DNA of 64,000 bases from Subtercola frigoramans (GCF_016907385.1 NZ_JAFBBU010000001.1:248001-312000), one strand, 5' to 3'; shown: positions 32,209-40,674, counted from the first letter of the stretch. The notes: generated from the sequence alone by a model not told the origin. A program made the numbers and translations.

Positions 32209-33006
32209 ATGCCAGGCACCACTGCAAGCCTGACGCTCACCGGCATCGGACTCAACTACGGCTTCGTGAAGGCCCTCGATGGCGTCGACTTCACCGTGCG
32301 CGCCGGCGAGATTGTGGCTGTACTTGGCGACAATGGTGCGGGAAAATCGACACTTTTGAAGGTCATGTCTGGGGCGCACCGCCCCAGCGAGGGCACCATC
32401 GAGGTAGATGGTCAGCTCGTCGACCTGCGGTCGCCTCGCGACGCCAGTGACGCGGGGATTCAAATGGTTTACCAGGACCTCGCCCTGATTGATGCCGCAG
32501 ACGTCGCCACAAACCTGACGCTGGGGCGCGAGCCGGTGCGAAAGGGGCCGCTCGGCTGGCTGGGAATTCTTGATAAGAAGGCGATGCGCCGCGAAGCGGC
32601 CAGCGAACTCGAGGCGCTCGGTGTAACCACTGCTCCGGTCTCTCGGCCCGTGGAGATGCTGTCGGGGGGGCAGCGCCAAGTGGTCGCGCTCGCGCGAAGT
32701 GCTGTTCGAGCCCATGCCTCGGGCAAAGGTGTACTGCTTCTTGACGAACCCACTGCGGCCTTGGGCTACGCGCAAACCCGCCAGGTCGAAGATCTGATCA
32801 AGCGCATGGCCACCAGGAAGATTGCTGTCGTCGTCGTCACGCACAATCTGCCCCTCTGCTTCGAGGTCGCCGATCGAATCGTCGTGCTCAACCGCGGTCG
32901 CAAGGTCGCCGACATTGCTACAAATGAAACCGACAACGATTCTGTCGTCGGGTGGATAACCGGCTCCAAGGCCCCCCAGGAAGGAATCATCCGTGCCTCT
33001 GTCTGA
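32209..33006 (+). CDS. Sugar ABC importer ATPase, single nucleotide-binding domain
   Basis: A 265-residue ATPase from ATG 32209, two bases after the permease stop, with GAAGGAGG upstream. It has Walker A GDNGAGKST, Q-loop MVYQDLAL, signature LSGGQRQVV, Walker B VLLLDEPTAALG and switch VVVTHN. Unlike RbsA it carries only one nucleotide-binding domain, as in FrcA-type systems, so it must act as a dimer. The 3' end overlaps the next gene by 14 bases. Confidence 0.95.
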   Translation: MPGTTASLTLTGIGLNYGFVKALDGVDFTVRAGEIVAVLGDNGAGKSTLLKVMSGAHRPSEGTIEVDGQLVDLRSPRDASDAGIQMVYQDLALIDAADVATNLTLGREPVRKGPLGWLGILDKKAMRREAASELEALGVTTAPVSRPVEMLSGGQRQVVALARSAVRAHASGKGVLLLDEPTAALGYAQTRQVEDLIKRMATRKIAVVVVTHNLPLCFEVADRIVVLNRGRKVADIATNETDNDSVVGWITGSKAPQEGIIRASV

Positions 33007-33787
33007 TGAACTCACGCTCGAGTCGCCAACAGGCTCCGATTGGCTGGGGCTGTGCGGCGCCAGAGTTCTCGTCGTCGGTAGCGGAGGCATCGGCAGCGAA
33101 TGCGCCAAGGGTTATGCTGCTGCCGGGGCAACCGTGATGATCGTCGATCGCGATGCTGACTCTCTCGCGAAGCTTGCGGCGCAGCCGGAGTTCGAAAGGC
33201 CTCCGATCACCCGCACGGCAGACCTCACTCAGCCCGGCGCCGGCGCCGAGGTTGTTTCCGAAGCCATTGCGGCTATGGGTGGGCTCGACATTCTTCTGCA
33301 CTGCGTCGGCATCAACGACCGTCGTCCCGTTCTCGAATTCAGCGAAGACGAGTGGGAGAACGTCATGAAGGTCAACCTGTTCACCGCTTTCGCCGTCACA
33401 CAGGCAGCAGGTCGCCACATGGTCGCCGAGAGGGCTGGTCGAATAGTCGTGCTCTCCTCTGTCTCCGGCCTTCTTGCCCACAAGAATCACGCGCCGTATG
33501 CCGCATCGAAGGGCGGGCTCAACCAGATGATGCGCGTCATGGCATCAGAGTGGGCGAGCTCGGGAGTCAGCGTGAATGCAATCGCTCCCGGCTATGTGGA
33601 GACCGCACTCACCAGCAATTACCTTGCCAGGCCCGGCGTGCGTGATGGCTTGGAGAACCTGGTGCCTGCAGGCCGACTCGGATCTCCTGGAGACATCGTC
33701 GGCCCCGCCCTCTTTCTCTCGTCGAAGCGAGCGTCGTTCATCACTGGGCACGTCTTGTACATCGACGGTGGCCGCACACTTATCTAG
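32993..33787 (+). CDS. Short-chain dehydrogenase/reductase (SDR) 1
   Basis: A 264-residue SDR starting at GTG 32993 inside the ATPase gene. It has the Rossmann loop VVGSGGIGSE, a variant of TGxxxGxG with Val-Gly in place of Thr-Gly, the NNAG-equivalent HCVGIND, the catalytic Ser in SSVSGL and Y-A-A-S-K (APYAASKGG), and a C-terminus GHVLYIDGGRTLI. It oxidises a hydroxyl of a sugar or sugar acid with NAD(P). With a second SDR and two FAH enzymes downstream, it fits a non-phosphorylative deoxysugar pathway as either the sugar or the 2-keto-3-deoxy acid dehydrogenase. Confidence 0.92.
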   Translation: MPLSDELTLESPTGSDWLGLCGARVLVVGSGGIGSECAKGYAAAGATVMIVDRDADSLAKLAAQPEFERPPITRTADLTQPGAGAEVVSEAIAAMGGLDILLHCVGINDRRPVLEFSEDEWENVMKVNLFTAFAVTQAAGRHMVAERAGRIVVLSSVSGLLAHKNHAPYAASKGGLNQMMRVMASEWASSGVSVNAIAPGYVETALTSNYLARPGVRDGLENLVPAGRLGSPGDIVGPALFLSSKRASFITGHVLYIDGGRTLI

Positions 33788-33818
33788 CCTCAACCACAGA
33801 ACCGTAGGAGTTCCAACG

Positions 33819-34610
33819 ATGTCGACAGAACCACAGATCTATCCCCGCTTCGCAGGTAAGGCCGTGCTGGTCACCGGTGCTGGCACCGGTTTCGGTGCAG
33901 AGATCGCCTTTCGAGCCGCGCAAGAAGGAGCCCGGGTTGCAGTGCACTACCGGTCATCCAGGACTGGTGCCGAGCAGACGGTCGCGCGAATTGAGGCGAT
34001 TGGCGGCGAGGCGATCACAGTTCAGGCTGATATCGGCACCTGGGATGCCATCAAGAAGATGGCTGACGAGGTCTGGGCAGCCTTCGGCACCCTCGACGTG
34101 CTCGTGAACAATGTCGGGGACGTCTCCAGCGAACAGATGTCGTGGCGCGACCTCACACAAGAGGCTCTCGACTCGGTCATCGACATCGACGTCAAGGGCA
34201 CGCTGCTCATGACCCACGAATTTGGTGAGCGGATGCTCGAACAGCCCACTGGCGGAAACATCATCAACGTCGGGTCGACCGTGATCGTGCGCGGCTCGCC
34301 CCGCGCCCCGCAGTATGCCGCAGCCAAATACGCAATCCTCGGCATCACGAAGTCGTACGCCAAGGTTCTCGCCCCCGCGGTACGAGTGAACACCTTCGCC
34401 CCCGGTTTCATGGAGACCGAGCGACTGCTGAACCGCGCAGACTGGAAGTCAGGGCGTCGCGAGACACTCATTTCCCAAACTCCAATGGGCGTCATTCCCC
34501 CTCCCGAGTTCGTCGCGGGGACGTGCCTCTGGCTGGCCACCGACGAAGCGGCACACTTGACCGGCGGCTATCTGCTCGCCGATGGCGGATTCAATATGGT
34601 AGGAGCATAA
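33819..34610 (+). CDS. Short-chain dehydrogenase/reductase (SDR) 2
   Basis: A 263-residue SDR with ATG at 33819 and TAGGAG upstream. Motifs are VLVTGAGTGFGAE (cofactor), VLVNNVGD, GSTVIVRGSPRAPQYAAAKYA (Ser, Tyr, Lys) and TGGYLLADGGFNM. It is about 30% similar by eye to the preceding SDR, so the two probably catalyse different oxidation steps of the same route. The spacing of 31 bases and its position before the FAH genes support a shared transcript. The substrate assignment is inference. Confidence 0.93.
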   Translation: MSTEPQIYPRFAGKAVLVTGAGTGFGAEIAFRAAQEGARVAVHYRSSRTGAEQTVARIEAIGGEAITVQADIGTWDAIKKMADEVWAAFGTLDVLVNNVGDVSSEQMSWRDLTQEALDSVIDIDVKGTLLMTHEFGERMLEQPTGGNIINVGSTVIVRGSPRAPQYAAAKYAILGITKSYAKVLAPAVRVNTFAPGFMETERLLNRADWKSGRRETLISQTPMGVIPPPEFVAGTCLWLATDEAAHLTGGYLLADGGFNMVGA

Positions 34611-34614
34611 GGAC

Positions 34615-35490
34615 ATGAAACTCATCACTTTCGACAGCGGGCGCGTTGGTCGCCTCGAACTCGAAGAGGGCGTGGTCATCGAACTCGACGTACCCTCGAC
34701 CCGCGAGTACTTCGAGCGCGGCGGCGACGTCACAGAGACAGGCGAGCGGCTCCGGTACAGCGATGTGCGGCTACGCGCGCCCATCCAGCCCAAGAAGTTC
34801 TTCCATACCGCCGGGAACTTCGCCGATCACCACAAGGAACTCGCTGCGGTCGACTGGTCGCACCCCGTGCACAAAGGAATCGTGTTCTTTCAAAACGTCG
34901 ACGCGATCATCGGGCCAGATGACGCCATCGTCTACCCGGAGGGTCTCACGAAAGAGCTCGACTATGAGCTGGAGCTCGCGATCATCATCGGCAAGTCTGG
35001 CAAGTTCTTCGGCCCCGATGAAGCCGTCGACTACATCGCCGGTTTCACGGTGTTCAACGATATAACTGCGCGGGACATCCAGCGCAAGGAGATGGAGTCA
35101 GGAGTGTTCTCGTTCAGTAAGGGCATCGACACGTTCTGCCCGATCGGGCCGTGGATCGTCACGGCCGACGAGGTCCCCGACATGCACGAGCTTCCCATGC
35201 AGCTCCGAGTCAACGGAGAGGTACGCCAAAACGGCAACACGAACCAGACGCGCATCCAGTTCCCGCATCTTGTGGCATATCACTCCCCGCAGATCTACAG
35301 CGCAGGCGACATCATCACCACCGGTACCATCTCAGGTGTTGCCGCAGTGCAGACGAACCCGTTCGAGTTCTACCTCCAGCCCGGCGATCAGATCGAGGCG
35401 GAGATCACGGGGATCGGTACGCTCAAGAACCACGTCGTCAGTTGGGAAGAGGCGCACGGCGAGCCGGCGCCCGAGCGGGTCGACTGGTGA
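34615..35490 (+). CDS. Fumarylacetoacetate hydrolase (FAH) family enzyme 1
   Basis: A 291-residue FAH-fold enzyme, four bases after the SDR stop. It shows the metal-binding acidic cluster LDYELELAIIIGK, the segment NDITARDIQRKEM, KGIDTFCPIGPWIVTADE, and the terminal DIITTGTISGVAAVQ and GDQIEAEITGIGTL. Family members cleave C-C bonds of beta-diketo acids or act as hydratases and decarboxylases on keto acids. In the diketo-hydrolase route for L-rhamnose and L-fucose, an FAH enzyme splits the 2,4-diketo-3-deoxy acid into pyruvate and lactate, which suits this context. The specific reaction is an inference. Confidence 0.93.
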   Translation: MKLITFDSGRVGRLELEEGVVIELDVPSTREYFERGGDVTETGERLRYSDVRLRAPIQPKKFFHTAGNFADHHKELAAVDWSHPVHKGIVFFQNVDAIIGPDDAIVYPEGLTKELDYELELAIIIGKSGKFFGPDEAVDYIAGFTVFNDITARDIQRKEMESGVFSFSKGIDTFCPIGPWIVTADEVPDMHELPMQLRVNGEVRQNGNTNQTRIQFPHLVAYHSPQIYSAGDIITTGTISGVAAVQTNPFEFYLQPGDQIEAEITGIGTLKNHVVSWEEAHGEPAPERVDW

Positions 35491-36320
35491 GACTGGCCAA
35501 CCTCTCTGGCCGCGCTGTGCTGGTTTTCGGCGACAGCGCGGTCGATGTCGAGCGGGCGAGTAGCGGTGCGTTCGGGTCGGACCCACAGGCTCTCTTCGAG
35601 CATTGGGCCGCGTTTGTCGCCTGGGCAGAATCCGTCGAAGGCGGTGGCGAGCCGGTGGACCGCTCGCTGCTCGGCCCGCCAGTCCCACGGCCGCAACAGG
35701 TCTTCGCAATTGGAATCAACTACCGGGAGCATCAGGCCGAGGCCGGGTACCCCGAAGGTTCGCTGCCAGTGACGTTCACCAAATTTCCGACCTGCCTGAC
35801 AGGACCGGACGCCGTCGTCGAGCTGCCGCCGGGTTCTGTCGACTGGGAGGTGGAGCTTGTCATCGCCATTTCGCGTCGCGCCCACCACGTGAGAAAAGAG
35901 GAGGCCTGGGATCATGTCGCGGGTCTCATGGTCGGCCAGGATCTGTCGGAACGCGAGGACCAGCTTGCGGGCCAGCGCCCCCAGTTCAGCCTAGCCAAGT
36001 CGTACCCGGGCTTCGGCCCCACCGGCCCGTGGCTCGTCACGCCCGACGAGTTCGAAGACCCTGACGATCTTGCCATCACCTGCTCGCTCTCTGGCGAGGT
36101 GATGCAGGATTCACGCACCTCGGCGATGATCTATGGCGTAGCCGACCTGATCTACGAGCTCTCCCGCGTGTGCGTGCTCCTACCCGGCGATATCATCTTC
36201 ACCGGCACGCCTTCTGGCATCGGCAATGCTCGCACTCCAAAGAGGTTCATCACGGTCGACGACAGTTTGCGCAGCGGGATCGAGGGAATCGGTTGGCTCG
36301 AGAACACGTTCACTGTTTGA
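35487..36320 (+). CDS. Fumarylacetoacetate hydrolase (FAH) family enzyme 2
   Basis: A 277-residue FAH enzyme from GTG 35487, overlapping the previous stop (GTGA). The much longer frame upstream only reads through FAH 1 in another frame. Motifs are FAIGINYREHQAEAG, the metal site VDWEVELVIAISRRAHH, VGQDLSERE, KSYPGFGPTGPWLVTPDE and DIIFTGTPSGIGNARTPKRF, the last being typical of ureidoglycolate lyase/2-keto-4-pentenoate-like members. It differs from FAH 1 in most positions, so a second distinct keto-acid step is likely. It is the last gene of the operon. Confidence 0.93.
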   Translation: MRLANLSGRAVLVFGDSAVDVERASSGAFGSDPQALFEHWAAFVAWAESVEGGGEPVDRSLLGPPVPRPQQVFAIGINYREHQAEAGYPEGSLPVTFTKFPTCLTGPDAVVELPPGSVDWEVELVIAISRRAHHVRKEEAWDHVAGLMVGQDLSEREDQLAGQRPQFSLAKSYPGFGPTGPWLVTPDEFEDPDDLAITCSLSGEVMQDSRTSAMIYGVADLIYELSRVCVLLPGDIIFTGTPSGIGNARTPKRFITVDDSLRSGIEGIGWLENTFTV

Positions 36321-36365
36321 TCGGGGCGTTAGGAAGCCGCTAATTAACTCGGTGTCCTCTGAGTA

Positions 36366-37292
36366 TCAGTAGCTATTGTCGGCGATGCGGCTCGACGCAA
36401 AAGCACGTGCGAGTTCGGCGCCCAACGCCATGAACGCGGCAACCTCGGGGTTCACTTGGCGCTTGAGGCAACAGAGCAGAATCGTCGCCGGTTCAATGTC
36501 GGTGATGCGAACGAAGCTCACACCGTCCCGCCGGAATTGCTGCGAAGCTCCGAATGATGCTATGTTGACGCCGACCCTAGCAGCGACAAGCTCTATCAAG
36601 CCTTCGAAGTCGTCTGCCACCGGGCCTCGCAGCGGATGCGAGCCGTCGGGGCGCGGGTCGGCGAGCCACCAGTCGATGATGTCGGGTGCGCCACCTGAAG
36701 CGCTCACAAAGACGTCTTCGGCACACTCCATGATCCCTATCGACTCCCTGGCTGCCAAGCGGTGCCCATCGGGAACCACGAGAACTCGGGGCTCCCGCCA
36801 GAGCGGCTCGGCGAGTATCCGATCATCCATATGCATGGGGGCGGGCGCGAAAACGACATCGACACGACCCTCCAGCAACTCATTACTGGTGTCGAAGAAC
36901 CCTATTCGCCTCATCTCGATTCGCATGGCAGGAAGCTTGTCGACTGCTGCCGCGAGGATCCTGGTGGTCAGGGGGCCAGCGCCCGCAGCAACCATTCCGA
37001 TACGCAGAAGCCTGCCGTCAACGTTTCGCTGCTGCCTGTCCGCCCACGCGAGCAGGTGATCGTGATCATCGCGGACACGCCGGGCGAGGGGAAGAAGCTC
37101 TAGGCCCGCAGACGTCAAAGAGACTTGCCGGGAGTTGCGCTCGAACAGCTTGGTCCCCAGCGAGGCTTCAAGCTTCGAAACCTGCTGGCTTAGCGAGGGT
37201 GTAGCAATGCCGAGGGACGCAGCAGCTTTGCCGAAGTGCAGCTCATCGGCAAGCGTGCAGAAGTACTTGATGACGTGGATGGGGACTTCCAT
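36366..37292 (-). CDS. LysR-family transcriptional regulator
   Basis: A 308-residue regulator: N-terminal helix-turn-helix (IKYFCTLADELHFGKAAASLGIATPSLSQQVSKLEASLGTKLFERNSRQVSLTSAG, with standard LysR spacing) and a two-lobed effector domain (LLRIGMVAAGAGPLTTRIL, then GRVDVVFAPAP, then EPRVLVVPDGHRLAARESI). It is transcribed away from the cupin-esterase pair at 37397 and is the obvious regulator of that pair. The 104-base intergenic region carries T-N11-A type palindromes at 37302-37326. The inducer is probably the aromatic or flavonoid substrate of the cupin, which is an inference. Confidence 0.93.
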   Translation of the reverse strand: MEVPIHVIKYFCTLADELHFGKAAASLGIATPSLSQQVSKLEASLGTKLFERNSRQVSLTSAGLELLPLARRVRDDHDHLLAWADRQQRNVDGRLLRIGMVAAGAGPLTTRILAAAVDKLPAMRIEMRRIGFFDTSNELLEGRVDVVFAPAPMHMDDRILAEPLWREPRVLVVPDGHRLAARESIGIMECAEDVFVSASGGAPDIIDWWLADPRPDGSHPLRGPVADDFEGLIELVAARVGVNIASFGASQQFRRDGVSFVRITDIEPATILLCCLKRQVNPEVAAFMALGAELARAFASSRIADNSY

Positions 37293-37301
37293 GGCTCAAT
37301 A

Positions 37302-37326
37302 TTAGGCCGAGACTAACGATGCTTAG
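37302..37326. promoter_or_regulatory. LysR-box-like palindromes
   Basis: TTAGGCCGAGACTAA (37302-37316) is an inverted repeat containing a T-N11-A LysR box, and CTAA (37313-37316) reappears as TTAG at 37323-37326, forming a second overlapping palindrome. It lies between the divergent LysR and cupin starts. Confidence 0.5.
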
Positions 37327-37396
37327 GACATTCGTGCTGGTGCAATCGTGAGGCATGGGCAAGACTTGAGGCACATGTTTACAAGGAGGTAGCACC

Positions 37397-37951
37397 ATGT
37401 CGATAGCGCAAACAGATTCGCATAGCGTGTCAAAACCACCCGGGAGTGTTCTCCCAGGAGCGCCGGCTCCTTTCTACCTCGCTAACGGCGAGGGGGAGAA
37501 GTCGATCGTCTTCGACCAGCTCTTCACGATCCTGCTCTCGGGCGACGAGACCGAAGGGCAATACGGTGTATTCACCGTCGATGCACCGAAGGGAGAGATG
37601 ATTCCGCCGCATCTGCACACCACTGCGCACGAGATCTTCTACGTCGTCGACGGCTCCATCACCGTCTGGATGAACGACCAGAAGGGCTTTGAGGGAAAGC
37701 GCACGCTCGCCACCGGTGACTTCGGTTTCGTGCCTCTCAACACTGTTCACGCCTTTCGCATGGAAGCGACCACTCGCATTCTCGGAGTCAACACGGGAGG
37801 TTTCGAAAGGTTCTTCCTCGACATGGGCACACCTGCACCGGCAGACGCGATGGGTCCACCGCGCGTGCCCTACATCACCCCGATAGAGCAGATGCTTGCG
37901 GCCGGCCGCACGTTCGGCACGGTCTTCATGCCAGACTTTCGATTCGAGTGA
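37397..37951 (+). CDS. Monocupin dioxygenase, quercetinase-like
   Basis: A 184-residue single-cupin protein with AAGGAGG upstream of ATG 37397. Both cupin motifs are exact. G66-x5-H72-x-H74-x4-E79-x6-G86 and G107-x5-P-x-N-x2-H118 supply three His and one Glu for a divalent metal. Size and layout resemble the nickel/cobalt monocupin quercetinase QueD known from Streptomyces, which opens ring C of flavonols and releases CO. It is coupled by GTGA to an alpha/beta hydrolase that could split the resulting depside. Other small-cupin functions are possible. Confidence 0.85.
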   Translation: MSIAQTDSHSVSKPPGSVLPGAPAPFYLANGEGEKSIVFDQLFTILLSGDETEGQYGVFTVDAPKGEMIPPHLHTTAHEIFYVVDGSITVWMNDQKGFEGKRTLATGDFGFVPLNTVHAFRMEATTRILGVNTGGFERFFLDMGTPAPADAMGPPRVPYITPIEQMLAAGRTFGTVFMPDFRFE

Positions 37952-38769
37952 CACAGTCAGCTCACCCGCAAGGCCTAGCACGAGAGATTCGCGATGTGCC
38001 ATTCAGCGTGCACCCGGGCTATCGACCCGTGTCTCTCGATCTGCATCTGCCGGCTGACGCGCGGGCGGTACCCGTTGTGCTCGAGCTTCACGGCGGCGGG
38101 TGGCGCGTCGGGAGCCGGGCTGTCTTTACGCCGCTCGTCTCTAAGGAGCGCTCGTTCGACAGGATCGTCGCCGCTGGCTTCGCGGTCGTCGCTGCCGACT
38201 ATCGCCTGAGTGGTGAGGCGCACTTCCCGGCGCAGGTTGACGATGTGCTTGCCGCGCTTGACTGGATCGACATGCACGCAGAGGAATTCGGGCTCGACGC
38301 CTCCCGCGTCGTGCTTTGGGGAGGATCAGCAGGGGCGACACTTGCGGCGCTCGCTGCGATGCGGCGACCGCAGGCTGTTCGAGGGGTCATCGATTGGTAC
38401 GGGCCGGCAGACCTGTTCGAGATGGCGGCGTTCACTGCCCAGAAAGGGGTTGATGGTGCGGGAACGTCCCGAGAAGATCTCTGGCTGGGTGCACCCGTTC
38501 TTTCCATACCCGATCGTGCAGCCGCCGCCAGCCCGGCCCGCCAGGCGGCGGCTGGTTTGCCGCCGTTCCACATCGCGCACGGCAGCGCAGACACCGAGGT
38601 GCCCCCAGTGCAGAGCGAGCTATTGGCCGACGCGCTTCGAGCGGTCGGGGTCGACGTGGAATTACACCTGGAGCCCGGAGCCGGGCACTTCTGGAAAGGC
38701 GCCGACGATGACGCAACAGCCGCACTGTTCGATCGGGCTATTGCCTTCGCCATCAGGGTGACCTCGTAA
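37948..38769 (+). CDS. Alpha/beta hydrolase, HSL-type esterase
   Basis: A 273-residue cytosolic esterase from GTG 37948, inside the cupin stop. It has oxyanion motif ELHGGGWRVGSR (HGGG), nucleophile WGGSAGATLAAL (Ser in G-G-S-A-G), acid in HGSADTEVPP and base in EPGAGHFWKG. This is the hormone-sensitive-lipase type, acting on short esters. Translational coupling to a quercetinase-like cupin suggests hydrolysis of the ester (depside) made by flavonol ring opening, giving a protocatechuate-type acid and a phloroglucinol acid. That substrate is an inference. The enzyme class is firm. Confidence 0.92.
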   Translation: MTQSAHPQGLAREIRDVPFSVHPGYRPVSLDLHLPADARAVPVVLELHGGGWRVGSRAVFTPLVSKERSFDRIVAAGFAVVAADYRLSGEAHFPAQVDDVLAALDWIDMHAEEFGLDASRVVLWGGSAGATLAALAAMRRPQAVRGVIDWYGPADLFEMAAFTAQKGVDGAGTSREDLWLGAPVLSIPDRAAAASPARQAAAGLPPFHIAHGSADTEVPPVQSELLADALRAVGVDVELHLEPGAGHFWKGADDDATAALFDRAIAFAIRVTS

Positions 38770-38812
38770 TCCAATCCACATAGAATCCAACTCCCGCGCC
38801 TCGAACACGCGG

Positions 38813-39001
38813 GCCTATCGGCAATATGCCTCAAGGCGAAAAGCAATCATTCTCGGCGCGAAGCCGCCGATCATGGTGTTGTTGGATCTGTATCTCACGT
38901 CGATCGGAGTGGATTCCGTCGGACTCGTCACAGACTCTTTCGACAACTACGACAGGGTGCGTCGAACGCGTTCTAATTGCGTGGTGCATGGTCTTTTGTG
39001 A
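38813..39001 (+). pseudogene. Unassigned protein fragment
   Basis: An open frame with protein-like composition (AYRQYASRRKAIILGAKPP, then LLDLYLTSIGVDSVGLVTDSF) ends at TGA 38999-39001 but has no convincing start or ribosome site. The core Y-L-T-S-I-G-V-D-S-V weakly recalls the L-x-x-x-G-V-D-T-L-V-V region of isochorismatase-like hydrolases. It sits between the esterase and an SDR relic and is most likely another decayed gene. Confidence 0.3.
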
Positions 39002-39024
39002 CTGCGGACCTGGAGGGTATTGAA

Positions 39025-39420
39025 GTGAGTATGGTTTCGTCGCGAGTCGCGATTATCACGGGTGTGGGGAGCCCCGGGGGGGATTGGCTTCGCTGCTGCG
39101 CGTCAGCTGGGTATCGGAGGAGTTCACGTTGTCGTTACGTCCACGAGCGAAAGGATCTTTGAGCGTGTTGCCGAGCTTAGCGCGCTTGGCGTGGATGCAG
39201 TCGTCGTGGTCGCTGATCTGACGACTTCGGGTGGGGTGGCTTCAGTGAGTGGTCGGGCTGATGAGGTCAACGGGTTTTGGCCCATGGGCCGCCCGGGTCG
39301 GCCTGACTAGGTCGCAGATGCTATTACCTTTCTGTCCAGCGATGGGGCGTCGTACATCAGTGGACAGGTCTTGGTCGTCGACGGGGCGAACTCAATCAAT
39401 GAAGAACGCGGAATACCGTG
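39025..39420 (+). pseudogene. Short-chain dehydrogenase remnant with frameshift and large deletion
   Basis: The start region (GGAGGG before GTG 39025) reads MVSSRVAIITGVGSPGG, then changes frame at a run of seven G (39077-39083) to continue GFAAARQLGIGGVHVVVTSTSERIFERVAELSALGVDAVVVVADLT. After another change the end reads VADAITFLSSDGASYISGQVLVVDGANS and stops at 39420. The catalytic Ser-Tyr-Lys middle part is missing, so about 400 bases have been lost. It is a clear relic of a third SDR in this island. Confidence 0.85.
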
Positions 39421-39621
39421 AGCCCATTCCGGGCACCCCGAAAGCCGTACGATCTGATTGCTGGGGTACACCGGCGTGGTCTGGCAGGGTTGTTCCCTGC
39501 CCAGGTGCACTTCACGGAAAGTCGAGGCCGGTCTTCTCGAGACTTCGCACGTCGCTTCGTCCTATATCCTCCTTTGTTGAATAGACCAATTGACGGCGCA
39601 ACAATGAAAAGGTGTAACCCG

Positions 39622-40674
39622 ATGACCACTCCCGCCGACAGGCCTAAACCCACTGGGCAGCAGTTCGAGTTGCGAGGTGCGAACGGCCGTATGACTGCGG
39701 TTGTCACTGAACTCGGAGCCATGCTGCGCGTTCTCGAGGTTGACGGTGTTGCTCTCATCGAGGGGTTCGATGCCGGTGTATATCCGGAGTACTGCGCTGG
39801 CTGGATGCTGATCCCGTGGCCCAATCGCGAGCGCGACGGGCTCTGGTTCGACGGCCCTATCGAGCGTCAACTTCCGCTGACCGAACCTGACCGAGGCAAT
39901 GCACTGCACGGCTTTCTCTTTGACCTCGTACACACGGTCGTGCGACGCAGTGATTCTTCGATCACTCTGCGCGCGCTCATCGATTCGAGCGAAGCGTATC
40001 CGTTCGACCTCAGGGTCGACACGACATTCACCATTGGTTCGTCATCTGGCCCTCTCAGTGAGGTCGGACCAGGGGTAGAAGCGAGCGAGTTCGCGGGCGA
40101 CTCGCCCGCGTCCGGTAAAGCACAGCCCGTGCTGACGACCACCCACGCCATCACCAACACGGGCCAAAGAGACGCCCCAGTCGCTATCGGTGCGCACCCG
40201 TACTTTCGCATAGGGGACGTTCCTACCGAGCAGTTGACGGTCACCGTGCGTGCGGCCTCGCGGGTCACCGTGGATGATCGGCTGAACCCGACGGGAACGG
40301 AGGCCGTCTCGGGGACTCGGTACGATCTCTCTCACGGAGCGGTCGTGGGTGAGCTCGACCTCGATACGGCCTATTTCGATCTCACATGTGACGCAGATGG
40401 GCGTTTCCGGCACACAATTGCCGCACCCGACGGTCGCCGCGTCGAGCTTTGGGGCGACGAGAACTACAACCAGGCTCAGGTGTTCACAACAACATTCTTT
40501 CCGACGGCAGACGGCGTGGGTTGGGCACTGACTGTGGAGCCAACAACGGCGCCACCCGATGCCTTGAACACGAGCGACAGCGTGCACTGGATCGCTCCGG
40601 GCGATACCTGGACCAGTTCGTGGGGAATCGACTTCGCCGCGACTGCACTCTTTGCAGGCGCCTTGGCGAAGTGA
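39622..40674 (+). CDS. Aldose 1-epimerase (mutarotase) family protein
   Basis: A 350-residue protein starting at ATG 39622 with AAAAGGTG upstream (an ATG at 39604 is less well placed). It has galactose-mutarotase-fold features: GAMLRVLEVDGVALIEGFD, MLIPWPNRERDG (substrate-loop N-R), ALHGFLFD (the first catalytic His in L-H-G), IGAHPYFRIG (second His in A-H-P-Y-F) and ELWGDENYNQAQVFTT. It interconverts alpha and beta anomers of an aldose in the cytosol. It lies convergent to the LacI gene of the furanose importer, at the border of two sugar clusters, so its sugar is uncertain. Confidence 0.92.
   Translation: MTTPADRPKPTGQQFELRGANGRMTAVVTELGAMLRVLEVDGVALIEGFDAGVYPEYCAGWMLIPWPNRERDGLWFDGPIERQLPLTEPDRGNALHGFLFDLVHTVVRRSDSSITLRALIDSSEAYPFDLRVDTTFTIGSSSGPLSEVGPGVEASEFAGDSPASGKAQPVLTTTHAITNTGQRDAPVAIGAHPYFRIGDVPTEQLTVTVRAASRVTVDDRLNPTGTEAVSGTRYDLSHGAVVGELDLDTAYFDLTCDADGRFRHTIAAPDGRRVELWGDENYNQAQVFTTTFFPTADGVGWALTVEPTTAPPDALNTSDSVHWIAPGDTWTSSWGIDFAATALFAGALAK

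Noticed and set aside
35151-35486. A 389-codon frame beginning at 35151 as the start of FAH enzyme 2
   Set aside because: The first 112 codons only run through FAH enzyme 1 in another frame and are rich in Arg, His and Ser. The GTG at 35487 in the GTGA overlap gives a normal family length.
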